NCBI RefSeq assembly: GCF_937898925.1
Contig: NZ_CALDKF010000063.1
Coordinates: 1 to 42,710, forward strand
Reading direction: 5' to 3'
Length of the DNA: 42,710 nucleotides
From: an uncultured Methanobrevibacter sp.
Lineage (GTDB): Archaea; Methanobacteriota; Methanobacteria; Methanobacteriales; Methanobacteriaceae
Shown here: one piece after another, positions 21,911-31,500 of the stretch
Numbering within the stretch: position 1 is the stretch's first letter
How the letters are laid out: each line of letters begins with the position of its first letter
The notes under the pieces: model-generated
Databases searched by the model: none
What the model saw: the letters and a program-made list of their open reading frames with translations, nothing else
What the model was told of the DNA's origin: nothing
Program-made: the position numbers and the translations under genes

Positions 21911-23187
21911 TGTTCATCATCCTTTTCAAATAGTTTTTCAGTGTAGTCTTTGCGCATTTCCAATGTCTTCAGGATCTTTTCTTCTATAGATCCTTTGACA
22001 ATCAATTGATAATAAAAGCATGGTCTGTTCTGACCGATCCTGTGGATCCGCTTCTTTGACTGTTCATACAGTTCAGATGACAGTGGAAGGCTGAAGAAGA
22101 TCATCTTGTTTGCCTTCTGCAGATTCAATCCCATTGCACCTGCCTGATACTGAACAAAAGTGATAGAATCATCATAGTTTTCATAAGCTGTCAAATCTTT
22201 ATCAGATCCATTCACAAATGAAAGTGATCTTTCACAGTTTTTCTGCACCACTTGAATCATAGACTCCAATTCTGCAGTGAAGTTATAAAATACAACCAAC
22301 CTATCATCAGTGCTTTCCACCAAATCAGCAAATGCTTTCAGCTTTGCTTCTGAAAAGTGACCGCATAACATCCGTTCGTAAAGCATCTTTGTCAATGTAG
22401 TGTCACCAACCAATGTTCCATTCCCCATCTCCACAACCCTATCTTTTTTGAATATTCTGTATTCTTTTGATGCAGGAATCCGCATCTTCTGAAATACCTG
22501 ATCCGGAAGATCAAACACTTCATCTGTTTTCAAAAACTGGCATCCATATTGGTTCATTTTCCGCTTCAGCCTGTCAACATTTTTATATCCAGTCACTATT
22601 GGAATAGATCTGCCCACAGTATCAAGATATTCAACCTTCACAAACTGCTTCCAGTACAGCTGCTTGCTGATGTTCCATCCTAGCAGGTGCATCTGTGACC
22701 ATAGCTTTTCATACTTGCCACCAGTTGGTGTTCCTGAAAGCAGGATCACATTTTTTGGCTGCATCTTTAGGATGAATTTTGATCTTTTTGCAGTTTCCGT
22801 CTGAATCAGTGATGATTCATCCAGAAGCAGTGTGAAATCCTTCAGCTTCAGCAGTTCTTTTCTGCGCCAGATCAAGTCATAGTTGATGATGCCAATGTGA
22901 AAACACTTTGAAAGAAAACCATGTTCAATTCTTGACAGAAACAAATTCAAATCCTTTTCATTTGTCAAATCCTGAACAACACACTGTGTGTAATTCTCTT
23001 TGAAATGGTCATACCAGTCTTGAATCTTTGACTTCTGACACACCACCAGATTTACTTTTGCGCCAAGCTGCATCATCTTTTCAGATCCTGCATATGTCTT
23101 CCCTAATCCCATATCCCAATAGAATGCAACATGATCAAGATCCTTGACCGCTTCCAATCCTTCAGTCTGATGTGGATATAGTTTCAT
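21907..23187 (-). CDS. SNF2-family DEAD-like helicase
   Basis: 426 residues starting MKLYPHQTEGLEAVKD. SF2/SNF2 motifs are in order: Q/I region DMGLGKTYAGS, Ia LVVCQKSKIQDW, II LLLDESSLI, III LLSGTPTGG, V region QYQAGAMGLNL, VI QSKKRIHRIGQ. Phage members usually pair with VRR-NUC and remodel branched DNA in replication or recombination. The start is set by GGCAGGTGATGCTA before ATG 23187. It is coupled to the coiled-coil gene by ATGA overlap. Confidence 0.88.
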   Translation of the reverse strand: MKLYPHQTEGLEAVKDLDHVAFYWDMGLGKTYAGSEKMMQLGAKVNLVVCQKSKIQDWYDHFKENYTQCVVQDLTNEKDLNLFLSRIEHGFLSKCFHIGIINYDLIWRRKELLKLKDFTLLLDESSLIQTETAKRSKFILKMQPKNVILLSGTPTGGKYEKLWSQMHLLGWNISKQLYWKQFVKVEYLDTVGRSIPIVTGYKNVDRLKRKMNQYGCQFLKTDEVFDLPDQVFQKMRIPASKEYRIFKKDRVVEMGNGTLVGDTTLTKMLYERMLCGHFSEAKLKAFADLVESTDDRLVVFYNFTAELESMIQVVQKNCERSLSFVNGSDKDLTAYENYDDSITFVQYQAGAMGLNLQKANKMIFFSLPLSSELYEQSKKRIHRIGQNRPCFYYQLIVKGSIEEKILKTLEMRKDYTEKLFEKDDEQ

Positions 23188-23317
23188 TAGCATCACCTGC
23201 CTTGTTGATCCTGTTGATTGCTTCATACAGCACTGGAAACTGATCTGCCTTGATCACTTTTCCTGCAATGTCATCAATCTGTGTGCCATCCTTCAAAATG
23301 TGTTTGATAGTAACCAT
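23162..23317 (-). CDS. Small conserved early protein, 51 aa
   Basis: 51 residues: MVTIKHILKDGTQIDDIAGKVIKADQFPVLYEAINRIN and a short tail. A beta-beta-helix layout is likely. The family is familiar from Firmicute phage early regions beside SNF2 helicases, with no known role. The ATG at 23317 overlaps the Cro-like stop (TGATG), and its end overlaps the helicase start by 26 bases. Confidence 0.65.
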   Translation of the reverse strand: MVTIKHILKDGTQIDDIAGKVIKADQFPVLYEAINRINKAGDANETISTSD

Positions 23318-23532
23318 CACTTCACCGCTTCCAATGGCTGTACAGAAAACAAATAATCTAGCATAAGATCTTTGTTGATTGCATCCCTGATCAGCACAGC
23401 TTCTTTCATGGTGAAAGTACCTGTTCCACGCAGTTTAGGTGCAAGTGTGCTGTAAGCTAATCCAGTTCTTTCAGCCAACACTGTTACATTGACATTGTGC
23501 CTTGCCATTTCAGCTTTCAAATTTGGATACAT
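23317..23532 (-). CDS. Cro-like XRE-family DNA-binding protein
   Basis: 71 residues starting MYPNLKAEMARHNVNVTVLAERTGLAYSTLAPKLRGTGTFTMKEAVLIRDAI, a helix-turn-helix of the Cro/CI type across residues 5-55. It is the first gene of the early operon and diverges from the CI-like repressor, so it is the natural counter-repressor. ATG 23532 follows AAAGGGGAATGACT. Confidence 0.75.
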   Translation of the reverse strand: MYPNLKAEMARHNVNVTVLAERTGLAYSTLAPKLRGTGTFTMKEAVLIRDAINKDLMLDYLFSVQPLEAVK

Positions 23533-23552
23533 AGTCATTCCCCTTTCTGTCA

Positions 23553-23600
23553 TTATTGAAATTGACTTATTTTGATTTCCAGTTAATTCAATTTCAATAA
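23553..23600. promoter_or_regulatory. 13-bp inverted-repeat operators at early promoter
   Basis: TTATTGAAATTGA (23553-23565) and its exact complement (23588-23600) are 22 bases apart, between the early -10 and the Cro-like start. Binding of the CI-like or Cro-like protein there would block early transcription. Confidence 0.65.
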
Positions 23601-23601
23601 C

Positions 23602-23630
23602 ATTATAGCTGAAAATGAAGCAAAATAAAC
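23602..23630 (-). promoter_or_regulatory. Candidate early (PR-type) promoter
   Basis: On the minus strand a perfect TATAAT (23607-23602) is preceded at 16-17 bases by a weak TTTATT/GTTTAT. The transcript would begin near the first operator arm, about 65 bases upstream of the Cro-like ATG. Confidence 0.45.
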
Positions 23631-23710
23631 CACCATTATTGCAATTTCGTCATTTTCGTGAAAACTTCACATATTAATTAATGATATTGAATCAATTATT
23701 GATGATTTTT

Positions 23711-23725
23711 CAACAAAAATTGTTG
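23711..23725. promoter_or_regulatory. CAACAA/TTGTTG operator at repressor promoter
   Basis: CAACAA, three A, then TTGTTG: a short perfect inverted repeat overlapping the -35 box of the plus-strand repressor promoter (23723-23728). A site for autoregulation is likely. Confidence 0.45.
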
Positions 23726-23751
23726 CAATATCATTATGTTTGTTTTACAAT
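23723..23751 (+). promoter_or_regulatory. Repressor-integrase promoter (PRM-type)
   Basis: TTGCAA (23723-23728), exactly 17 bases, TACAAT (23746-23751). This gives a transcript starting near 23758, with the ribosome site GAAAGGAAGG and the repressor ATG at 23787 just downstream. It drives the two-gene plus-strand lysogeny operon. Confidence 0.65.
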
Positions 23752-23786
23752 AATTTTGAACGATAATGAAAGGAAGGAAAAAAGCA

Positions 23787-24173
23787 ATGACAACTGAAGA
23801 AAAGCTGAAGCAGTTCATATTGACAAAACACAGATCTGTGCTTGAATTTACCCAGTCAATAGGGATGCCATATGGCACAATGTCAAGCATTTTCAAAAGA
23901 GGAATTGAAAATTCTTCAGTAACCAATATCATTAAGATCTGCAGTGCTTTAGGAATCAGCACTGATGAATTGGCTAAAGGAAACATTGTGCCAGTGGAAA
24001 AAGCAGATTCAACAGCCATTGAAGATATATTCCAATATGCCAAGCAAAAACTGTTATCTGCTAAAAATCCAACATTGGATGGAATTCCACTGCATCCGGA
24101 CATTATCATGTCAATTGTTGATGGTCTGGATCTTCTTATTGAAATACAAAAGAAAAAGGATGATGTGAAATGA
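23787..24173 (+). CDS. CI-like repressor, XRE family
   Basis: 128 residues starting MTTEEKLKQFILTKHRSVLEFTQSIGMPYGTMSSIFKRGIENSSVTNIIKICSALGISTDELAKG, a typical helix-turn-helix with a TDELAKG end. The short C-terminal helical part has no LexA-type protease Ser/Lys motif, so induction by RecA cleavage is unlikely. ATG 23787 follows GAAAGGAAGG; an earlier in-frame ATG lies inside that site. Stop overlaps the integrase start (ATGA). Confidence 0.8.
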   Translation: MTTEEKLKQFILTKHRSVLEFTQSIGMPYGTMSSIFKRGIENSSVTNIIKICSALGISTDELAKGNIVPVEKADSTAIEDIFQYAKQKLLSAKNPTLDGIPLHPDIIMSIVDGLDLLIEIQKKKDDVK

Positions 24174-25621
24174 AGAAAACTAGAGTGGCTATATATGTGC
24201 GTGTATCCACACAGGAACAGGCTAAAGAAGGATATTCAATTGGTGAACAGTCTGACAGACTGCGCAAGTTCTCTGAAGCGCATGACTGGATCATCGTGAA
24301 TGTATATGTAGATGCAGGACATTCAGGCGCAAACACTGACAGACCTGCACTGCAGCAAATGATAGCAGATCTGAAGGCAGGCAAGATTGACAAAGTACTT
24401 GTGTATAAACTTGACCGCTTGTCCAGATCACAGAAGGACACACTTGAATTGATTGAAGATGTGTTTTTGCCAAATAACACTGACTTTGAATCCATGACTG
24501 AAAAACTTGACACATCCACACCGCAAGGAAGATTGTTTCTTGGCATCCTTGCAGCATTTGCGCAGCTTGAAAGGGAAATGATTTCAGAAAGAATGTCAAT
24601 GGGAATGTATGCCAGAATAAAAGAAGGTAAATGGAGAGGAGGCGCACAAGTACCATATGGTTATGATTATGAACCTGCGCTTGAAAAGCTTGTTGTAAAT
24701 GAATATGAATCCATGATAGTAAAAGAATTATTTGATTTGTTCACAGAAGGAAAAACATTGTATTCCATCGAAAAAGAAATGATTGCTAAAGGACACACCT
24801 TCCATGAAGGCAGATTTGACAGAAGAACATCCAGATACATTCTGCGCAACAAAACATATTGCGGATACATGCGATATAAAGATGAATGGATTGAAGGATT
24901 ACATGATGCCATCATTGATGAAGAAACATATGAAAAAGCACAAGCCATACTGGATGAAAACAAACGCAAGTTTCATGAAGCAGGATATAAAACAGGCACA
25001 AAATCAATCACCACTAATTTTGGTGGTTTGATCTATTGCGGAAGATGTGGTGCAAAATACAGCAAGTATCAGACCGGATGCAAAGAATATGGATTCCATC
25101 AGAATTACACTTGCCATTCAAGACACAAGAAGATCAGAAGCATGATCAAAGATCCAAACTGCAAAAACAAATCATATCGTGTACATGAATTTGATGAAAT
25201 CATTTTCAATGAGATCAGGAAGTTTGCCATTGATCCGGAATACATCAAACAGGTGAAAAAGGAATCTGAAAAGAATGATGATGTACAGCAGATCCATGCC
25301 ATTGAAAAGCAAATCAAATCAATCAACAGTCAGATTTCAAGATTTATGGATCTGTACGGATTAGGAAAGTATGACATGCATGAATTAGATGAAAAGACCA
25401 CACCACTGAATGAACAGCGCACCAAGCTGAAAAGAGAATTGGAAAGGCTGCAGGAAAGCAGCAAGCGGATCACTGAACCGGAAGTGCTGAAGTTAGTGGA
25501 ATCATTTGATGAAGTGATTGAAAAAGGTGATCTGCAGGATAGAAGATTCATCATTGAACAGCTGATTGACAGGATCATCATTGATGGTGATGTAATAACA
25601 ATCAAATGGAATTTCATATAA
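24170..25621 (+). CDS. Large serine recombinase (integrase)
   Basis: 483 residues. Resolvase domain at the N-terminus with YVRVSTQEQ containing the catalytic Ser, DAGHSGANTDRPALQQM and KLDRLSRSQKDTL; then a recombinase domain (about 165-280), a zinc ribbon (IYCGRCGAKYSKY ... HQNYTCHSRHK) and a coiled coil (about 370-440) typical of phage serine integrases. It should integrate the phage without host factors, using attP near the gene. It is in one operon with the repressor and is followed by strong terminators. Confidence 0.92.
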   Translation: MKKTRVAIYVRVSTQEQAKEGYSIGEQSDRLRKFSEAHDWIIVNVYVDAGHSGANTDRPALQQMIADLKAGKIDKVLVYKLDRLSRSQKDTLELIEDVFLPNNTDFESMTEKLDTSTPQGRLFLGILAAFAQLEREMISERMSMGMYARIKEGKWRGGAQVPYGYDYEPALEKLVVNEYESMIVKELFDLFTEGKTLYSIEKEMIAKGHTFHEGRFDRRTSRYILRNKTYCGYMRYKDEWIEGLHDAIIDEETYEKAQAILDENKRKFHEAGYKTGTKSITTNFGGLIYCGRCGAKYSKYQTGCKEYGFHQNYTCHSRHKKIRSMIKDPNCKNKSYRVHEFDEIIFNEIRKFAIDPEYIKQVKKESEKNDDVQQIHAIEKQIKSINSQISRFMDLYGLGKYDMHELDEKTTPLNEQRTKLKRELERLQESSKRITEPEVLKLVESFDEVIEKGDLQDRRFIIEQLIDRIIIDGDVITIKWNFI

Positions 25622-25689
25622 AGAGAAAAAATCACCATATAACCATCTGATTTGCAGAAAAACTGCAAAATAGCCACTTAAACAGCAAA

Positions 25690-25715
25690 AAAGCGCACCT
25701 TTAAAGGCACGCTTT
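25690..25715 (+). terminator. Integrase operon terminator
   Basis: AAAGCG (25690-25695) pairs with CGCTTT (25710-25715), enclosing CCTTTAAAGG with a CA/CA mismatch. It is followed by AATAATTATGTTTTT on the plus strand. Confidence 0.55.
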
Positions 25716-25730
25716 AATAATTATGTTTTT

Positions 25731-25780
25731 AAATGCCATATTGATCAGTTCGCTTTAGCGAATAGTTCAATATGGCATTT
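25731..25780. terminator. Large bidirectional terminator between int and tail genes
   Basis: AAATGCCATATTGA (25731-25744) is the exact complement of 25767-25780, and inside it TTCGCT/AGCGAA (25749-25762) forms a second perfect stem. It sits between converging operons, four bases from the tail gene stop codon. Confidence 0.8.
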
Positions 25781-25785
25781 ATTGT

Positions 25786-26625
25786 TTAAGCATCAGGATC
25801 AACTGATTTGTACACCACAAAATCCACCACTGCACCTGCAGTTGAAATAGGCATTTCCAGTGTCACTGTATTATTTGACAGTGTATATTCATTTGAATTC
25901 AGATGGAAACCATTGATGAAGATTTCCAGAATGTCATATGCAAATGAATAAGAAGGAACATAATTCAGCACATTAAAGCTTGCTTCATTTTCCTGTGTGG
26001 TAACATGAATGCCTTCAAGCTTTTTGAACAGTTTTCCTGCTTCAAACTGACCTTGAACACCATCAAACCATTCATCAAACTTTTCCTGCTGCTGTGTCCA
26101 TAAGGTGCTTGTGTCCACCTGCTGAATTAATCCCTGCACATAGCCACACAGATTGCTATCACCCCTTGTGTCTTTGATCATAGCAGCAGTAATTTCAGTG
26201 ATCTGCTTGTTTACAGTAATCTGTGCCAAGCACATTTCATACCTGTTATTATTCCTAGTCAGAACAGGCGCAACAGGTACAGATGCCAATGTGCCAGTTT
26301 TAACTGAAATACCCATTTCACGCTGATCAAAATCAACATAAAAGATAACAGCATCAATCCTATTCAAGATAGCATCACTGGATGTCAATGTCACTGTCAT
26401 ATCAGATGTATTGATCATCTTATGACCATTGATCCATCCGGAACCTGCACCAACAATTACATTCATGCCACTGGAAGCACGCACCTGCAGCTGTGTTGAT
26501 GGATTCGGAAAGACACCATTGCCAACAAGCTTATCAAGATAAGAAGTCACATCTTCAGCATTATATATTCTGTCATACACACCTTCATTTTCTAATGCAT
26601 TAAAAAAATAACCTTCAATTGCCAT
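25786..26625 (-). CDS. Tail-tip / baseplate structural protein
   Basis: 279 residues starting MAIEGYFFNALENEGVYDRIYNAEDVTSYLDKLVGNGVFPNPSTQLQV. This start, with the GSGWINGHKMIN and DAVIFYVDFDQREM segments, is shared by minor structural proteins following the Gp37-like protein in Firmicute phages. The C-terminal third looks like a beta domain (YSFAYDILEIFINGFHLNSNEYTLSNNTVTLEMPI) that could bind a receptor. It is the last gene of the ter-head-tail run. ATG 26625 follows AAGGTGGG. Confidence 0.65.
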   Translation of the reverse strand: MAIEGYFFNALENEGVYDRIYNAEDVTSYLDKLVGNGVFPNPSTQLQVRASSGMNVIVGAGSGWINGHKMINTSDMTVTLTSSDAILNRIDAVIFYVDFDQREMGISVKTGTLASVPVAPVLTRNNNRYEMCLAQITVNKQITEITAAMIKDTRGDSNLCGYVQGLIQQVDTSTLWTQQQEKFDEWFDGVQGQFEAGKLFKKLEGIHVTTQENEASFNVLNYVPSYSFAYDILEIFINGFHLNSNEYTLSNNTVTLEMPISTAGAVVDFVVYKSVDPDA

Positions 26626-26639
26626 TCAAAACCCACCTT

Positions 26640-27677
26640 TCACACACCAAATGTTGGTACAGTTGTATATTCACCAGTTTCAGACACAGATTCAATCACT
26701 TCAACCAACCTTGTATTCATGTAGATGCCCCATTTTTTATTTTCAATAACAACCAGATCCCCAACATTCAGATCTGTTTTATAGTTTACATTGTCCATAT
26801 AAACTTCACCAGTGAATGCTGCAGTGTATGTTGTCAGCAGTTCCCTTCCTGCTTCTTCAAGCAGCTTATTGTATTCAGCATCTGATATTTCACCATTGTT
26901 TGACTGCAGATCCCTTTGATCCTTGTACAGTTCGCATCTGTCAAGACCTGTTGCATTATTTGTGATCCACATTGTTTTCCGCTGCAGTCCTTCACCTTCA
27001 CCTGCTACAAGAACAGCAGTGGTCATTTCCTCACAGTTTTCTTCATATTCTGAAGAAATAAGATTATCAAATTCATCACTGAAAACAACATATGGATTTG
27101 TGTGTTGATCATAAGTATGATCAACACCTTTATATAACTGAAAAACGAATTTGTGTTGATCATTCAAAGTCACCTTAAAACCAAGTCCGTATGTCTGACA
27201 GATCATTGATATGGTTTCAAGCAGATTATCACCAGTATACTGTGCCTGCATCAGATTGCTGAATGAATAAGTTCCTAAAATGAAGTTAGAAATCTTTCTG
27301 GCTGCAACAGATGGATTGATCACATTTTCATTGATCAGCTTGTTGATACAATTGCTGACACCACCAGTCACAGTTGTTTGTGTAGCAATGATCCTTCTGC
27401 CTAAAATGGATGCCAGAAATCTTCCGGAAACAGTCAGCACATTTCCTATTTCATCTTCATGCACAATAGACAGCTTTTCAATGATCCCAATGTTTTCATC
27501 ATCGTCACGCACAATATAGTTCCATTTCTGCATGGTAGCAATGTTTTCAGCATTCGCAACCACCACAAGTTCAAAATCACCTGCTTCATAGTACCTATTT
27601 GTCCAGATGAAAGATATATAATCATCTATTTCCGCAAGTCTTTCAAAAGACCTGTTCATGATCACTGGTATCATCAT
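26640..27677 (-). CDS. Siphovirus Gp37-like tail protein
   Basis: 345 residues starting MMIPVIMNRSFERLAEIDDYISFIWTNRYYEAGDFELVV, the opening of the ReqiPepy6 Gp37-like family, with VSGRFLASILGRRI and GDLVVIENKKWGIYMNTRLVEV near the C-terminus. Placed after Dit, it corresponds to the tail-tip hub (Tal-like) protein. ATG 27677 is chosen because AAGGGGTG lies at the right distance; earlier in-frame starts do not have this. Confidence 0.75.
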   Translation of the reverse strand: MMIPVIMNRSFERLAEIDDYISFIWTNRYYEAGDFELVVVANAENIATMQKWNYIVRDDDENIGIIEKLSIVHEDEIGNVLTVSGRFLASILGRRIIATQTTVTGGVSNCINKLINENVINPSVAARKISNFILGTYSFSNLMQAQYTGDNLLETISMICQTYGLGFKVTLNDQHKFVFQLYKGVDHTYDQHTNPYVVFSDEFDNLISSEYEENCEEMTTAVLVAGEGEGLQRKTMWITNNATGLDRCELYKDQRDLQSNNGEISDAEYNKLLEEAGRELLTTYTAAFTGEVYMDNVNYKTDLNVGDLVVIENKKWGIYMNTRLVEVIESVSETGEYTTVPTFGV

Positions 27678-27682
27678 GATGA

Positions 27683-28537
27683 TCACACCCCTTCATACAG
27701 GTTTGTATGCGTGAATGAAATATTCAGATCCGATGTGTTCCCAGATCCAACTTCATAAACGTATGTACCACCATTTACAGGCAACTGCAGCCATGTTGAC
27801 CCCTGCATGATATAGTTAAACAGGTTTGTTTCTGCTGCACCACGCAAAAGTGTTACTGATTTCTGACCTTTCCTTGTGTCAATCGTCACCAGATCAGCAC
27901 GCTGCAGATCACACTGGATGCCAAAATAATCATTGGTTATGTAATCAAATATTTTTGGATTAGTAACTGGATTTCTTGCATACAACTGAATGACCATGCC
28001 ACATTCAGCATCACCATCATTTTCAATGGTGATGCCAAGTGTATCTGTGAAGTATCCAAATACCAGTTCAGGTTCTGCAGTTGATGCAAAAGGAAAATGA
28101 AATGCCTTCATGATATTTGACAATTCATCCACCACATCCTGTGCATCTTTGAAGTATGGTGAAGGACACAGGATTGTGCATGTTACAATCTGCTTGATCT
28201 CAAAGTATGTAATATCAATTGACTCAATGTACCCTTCAATGTACACATGCCTGTATGATCCATTGTAAAACATCTTCACATACTGCTTTGACTTCAGCAC
28301 CTTGTACACTTCAATCCTGTTTGCAGCAGCTGCATATTCAATAGCAAATGCAATATTGATGGTGCGCAGATTCAGCTTTGCGCTGTTGAATTTAGCACCA
28401 TCAATCAGTGCCAGTTCTGACATGTTAATTGTGGCATCAGGTGGATTCAACCCCTGAATTTCACTGATGGTAAATGGTGAATTCTGCGCAAAAGAAAGCT
28501 GATCACCATTTGCATTTTCAAGAATTAATTCAAACAT
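27683..28537 (-). CDS. Distal tail (Dit-like) protein
   Basis: 284 residues. The N-terminal half has the phage tail-family pattern (NANGDQLSFAQNSPFTISEIQGLNPPDATIN, then KLNLRTINIAFAIE, KVLKSKQYVKMFY); the C-terminal half is a galectin-like beta domain (ELVFGYFTDTLGITIENDGDAECGMVIQLYA ... LRGAAETNLFNYI). Dit forms the hub at the tail end next to the tape measure. ATG 28537 follows GAGGTTGAACA and overlaps the tape-measure stop by eight bases. Confidence 0.78.
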   Translation of the reverse strand: MFELILENANGDQLSFAQNSPFTISEIQGLNPPDATINMSELALIDGAKFNSAKLNLRTINIAFAIEYAAAANRIEVYKVLKSKQYVKMFYNGSYRHVYIEGYIESIDITYFEIKQIVTCTILCPSPYFKDAQDVVDELSNIMKAFHFPFASTAEPELVFGYFTDTLGITIENDGDAECGMVIQLYARNPVTNPKIFDYITNDYFGIQCDLQRADLVTIDTRKGQKSVTLLRGAAETNLFNYIMQGSTWLQLPVNGGTYVYEVGSGNTSDLNISFTHTNLYEGV

Positions 28538-31500
28538 TGTTCAACCTCACTTTTGCACTAAATAGAAGATTGTTGGTGTCACGATATACAGAAAGCCTGC
28601 TTAATGGTTTAGGTGAATTGATGGTTTGATTGAATGTAACATTCTGTGTGCTGTTTCCATGCGCACCAATTGTTCCGGATCCACCAAATGAACCAACACC
28701 ATTGATCTGTGAGTTTGCAGATGCCACACTGCTTTTCAGATTAGCAACTGATGCTGACATATTCGGCATACTGCCTTTGATGCCATCTGCAAGGCTTTTC
28801 CCACTATCCATACCAAGCTGCTTCATCTGATCATTAAGATTATTTGAAACAGCAGATACAGCTGTTTCAGCAAGGCTTCTGGCAGCATCAGCAACAGGAT
28901 TCATCATGTCATGAATACCTAATTCATAACCCTTACCAAAGAATACACCAGATCTTCTGGTAAGTTTTGAAGGTGATCCTTCCTGCTGACCTGCACGCAG
29001 ACCATTCCATGCTTCCTTTGCAAGTGCTTTTGCCCTAGACCAAACACTGCTAAACCACGAACCAATACCATTGAAGAATCCTTCACCAAAATTAGATCCT
29101 GATGAATATGCATCATGCTGTTTAGATCCTGATTCCGCATTGCTTGCAAGTGTTTGACCTGCAGTCTTTGCAGCACCTTTTTTGGAATCAACACCAGATG
29201 CAAATTTAGATCCTGCCTGTGATCCAGTGGTTGACAGCTTATTGATGGCAGGTGTGATGCCTGTTCCTGCATTATCCGCAAGCTTCCTTGCGTTTGTCAG
29301 CGCATCACCTGATTTAGATCCAATGCCACCTGCAAATCTATTGCCTGCAGTTTTACCAGTGGCACTTGCTTTAGGTGGCAGCTTGTCCATTTCTTTATTA
29401 GCTGCATTCACCATCTTCTGCGCCTGAATGACCATTTCATTAGTAACAGAAGGTGTGCCATCTTGAATAGCTTGCTGCAGGTTCGCTAGATTTTCTTCAT
29501 AGTTCTTCACCTGTCTTTCAAGTGATTCCCTGTTGCCAGTTTCAGCAGTGATGAATCCATTTTGAAGATTTGACAGTGCTTCTTCAATCTTTTTACCATC
29601 ACCACTGATGATGGCTGCAGACAAGCCTTCATAGTTCTGGATAGTGGTGTTATAACCAATCCATGCCTGTTCAGCATCATCCACTTGTGATTTAGCTTCT
29701 TCATAAGATTTCTTTGCAACCTGATTTGCATCAACAATCTTATGGTTTGCATCCCAATATGCCTGTGCAGCTTCCGGCATACCACTTGAAATCAGTTCAT
29801 TGTATTCTTTGAAGAATTCCTGACTGTCTTTATTGGTTTTCTGATAGTTCTGTTCAGCTTCATCAACAGCCTTCTGTGCTTTAGTCAGTGTATCTAAAGC
29901 ACTAGATCTGTTTTTGATCGCTTCATTGTACATTTCTTCATTGGCTGCCAGTGTTGCTTCTGCTTGCTTTTTCTCAATGATCTTATCAATGGAATCACCA
30001 AGCTTACCATTGGCATCAATGGTTTCTTTGATCTTGTCAACCTCAACACCCATTGCATCTGCAAGCTGATGAAGAATGAAGTTTGCCCTATCTTCATATC
30101 CAGTTTTAACCCTGCCATTTTCATCAATCAGGCTGTTGTATTCATCTTTCAAGCCTTTCAAGTATCCATATTCACTGCTGATAGTAGACATGGATTCATT
30201 TCTAGCCTGATCAAGCTGATTGTATGTATCCGCAAGTGCTGTTGCATTATCAACTGCTTCCTGCTGTTCTGCATTAAGTCCATACTGTGCTTCCATCTGT
30301 TCCTGCATAGCTTTCTTATGCTTCACAGACAGCACAACCAGTCCTGCCAGTGCTGCAGCAGCTGCAGCTATGATTCCAACAGGTGTTAAACCAATAGTAG
30401 TGTTCAGTGCCACCATGATTGACTGACCTGCTTTAATGCCATTAAACAGACCAGTGAATGCTTTTGATACAGATGCAATAGTAGACACAGCCTTATATGT
30501 CACAAAAGCAACTGCAATTGCTTCAAGCACTGATACAATTTTGTCACCATTGTTTATTACAAATTCAAAGAAATCTGCAGCAGCTTCTGCCACCTTGCCA
30601 ATATTCTTTGCAAACCTGTTCCAATCAACTTTATCCAGTGCTTTTGAAATCTGATCAATGGCTTTTCTGATAGATTTAGATGCTTTTTGAAACACCTTGA
30701 TCATAATGCCTTCAACTTTTGATCTCAAAAGTGTGATCTGACCACTGACATTATCAGTCATTGTTTTAGCCATTCTTTCAGCAGCACCAGTAGAAGAATT
30801 CACAGCTTTTGTCAGCTTCTCATAGTCAGCAGGTGCTGCACGAACAACAGAAAGAAGTCCTGACATTGCTTCTTGACCTGCAATCTGTTTTGCATAAGCT
30901 GTTTGTGATGTTTCATCCAATCCTGCAAAAGCCTTGCGCAGATCACCCATTACTGCATCCAGTGACTTCATATTGCCTTCAGAATCAGTCAGTGAAAGTC
31001 CTAATTCATTCATAGCTTCTGCACATTCTTTAGGTGGCGCAGATAACCTTGTTAGGATGCTTCTTAATGCAGTACCTGCCTTTTCACCTTTGATTCCTGC
31101 ATTAGCCATCAGACCAATTGCAACAGCTGTATCTTCCATGCTGTAGCCAAGCGCACCAACAATAGGTGCTGCATACTGAAATGTTTGACCCATCATTTCA
31201 ACATTGGTATTTGCATTGGATGAAGCAGAAGCCATGACATCTGCAAGCCTTCCTGCATCTTCAGCACTGTATCCCATTGCTGTTAATGCATCAGTCACAA
31301 TGTCAGATGTTGTGGCAAGATCTGCACCAGAAGCAGCAGCAAGATTCATGATGCCTTCAATACCACCAAGCATATCTTCAGTCTTCCAACCTGCCATTGC
31401 CATGTAATTGAATGCATCAGATGCCTGTGTAGCAGAAAAAACAGTTTTTTCACCCATTTCTTTTGCTTTTGCAGTCAGTTGATCAATTTCACCTGCAGTA

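Larger units (their letters stand above)
25622..25785. other. Convergent intergenic region, candidate attP site
   Basis: 164 bp between the integrase stop and the stop of the converging tail gene. It holds three inverted repeats: TTTGCAG-AAAAA-CTGCAAA (25651-25669) and the two terminators listed here. For serine integrases attP usually lies beside int; this region or the repressor-operator gap is the natural place. I cannot pick the core without attB/attL/attR. Confidence 0.35.
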
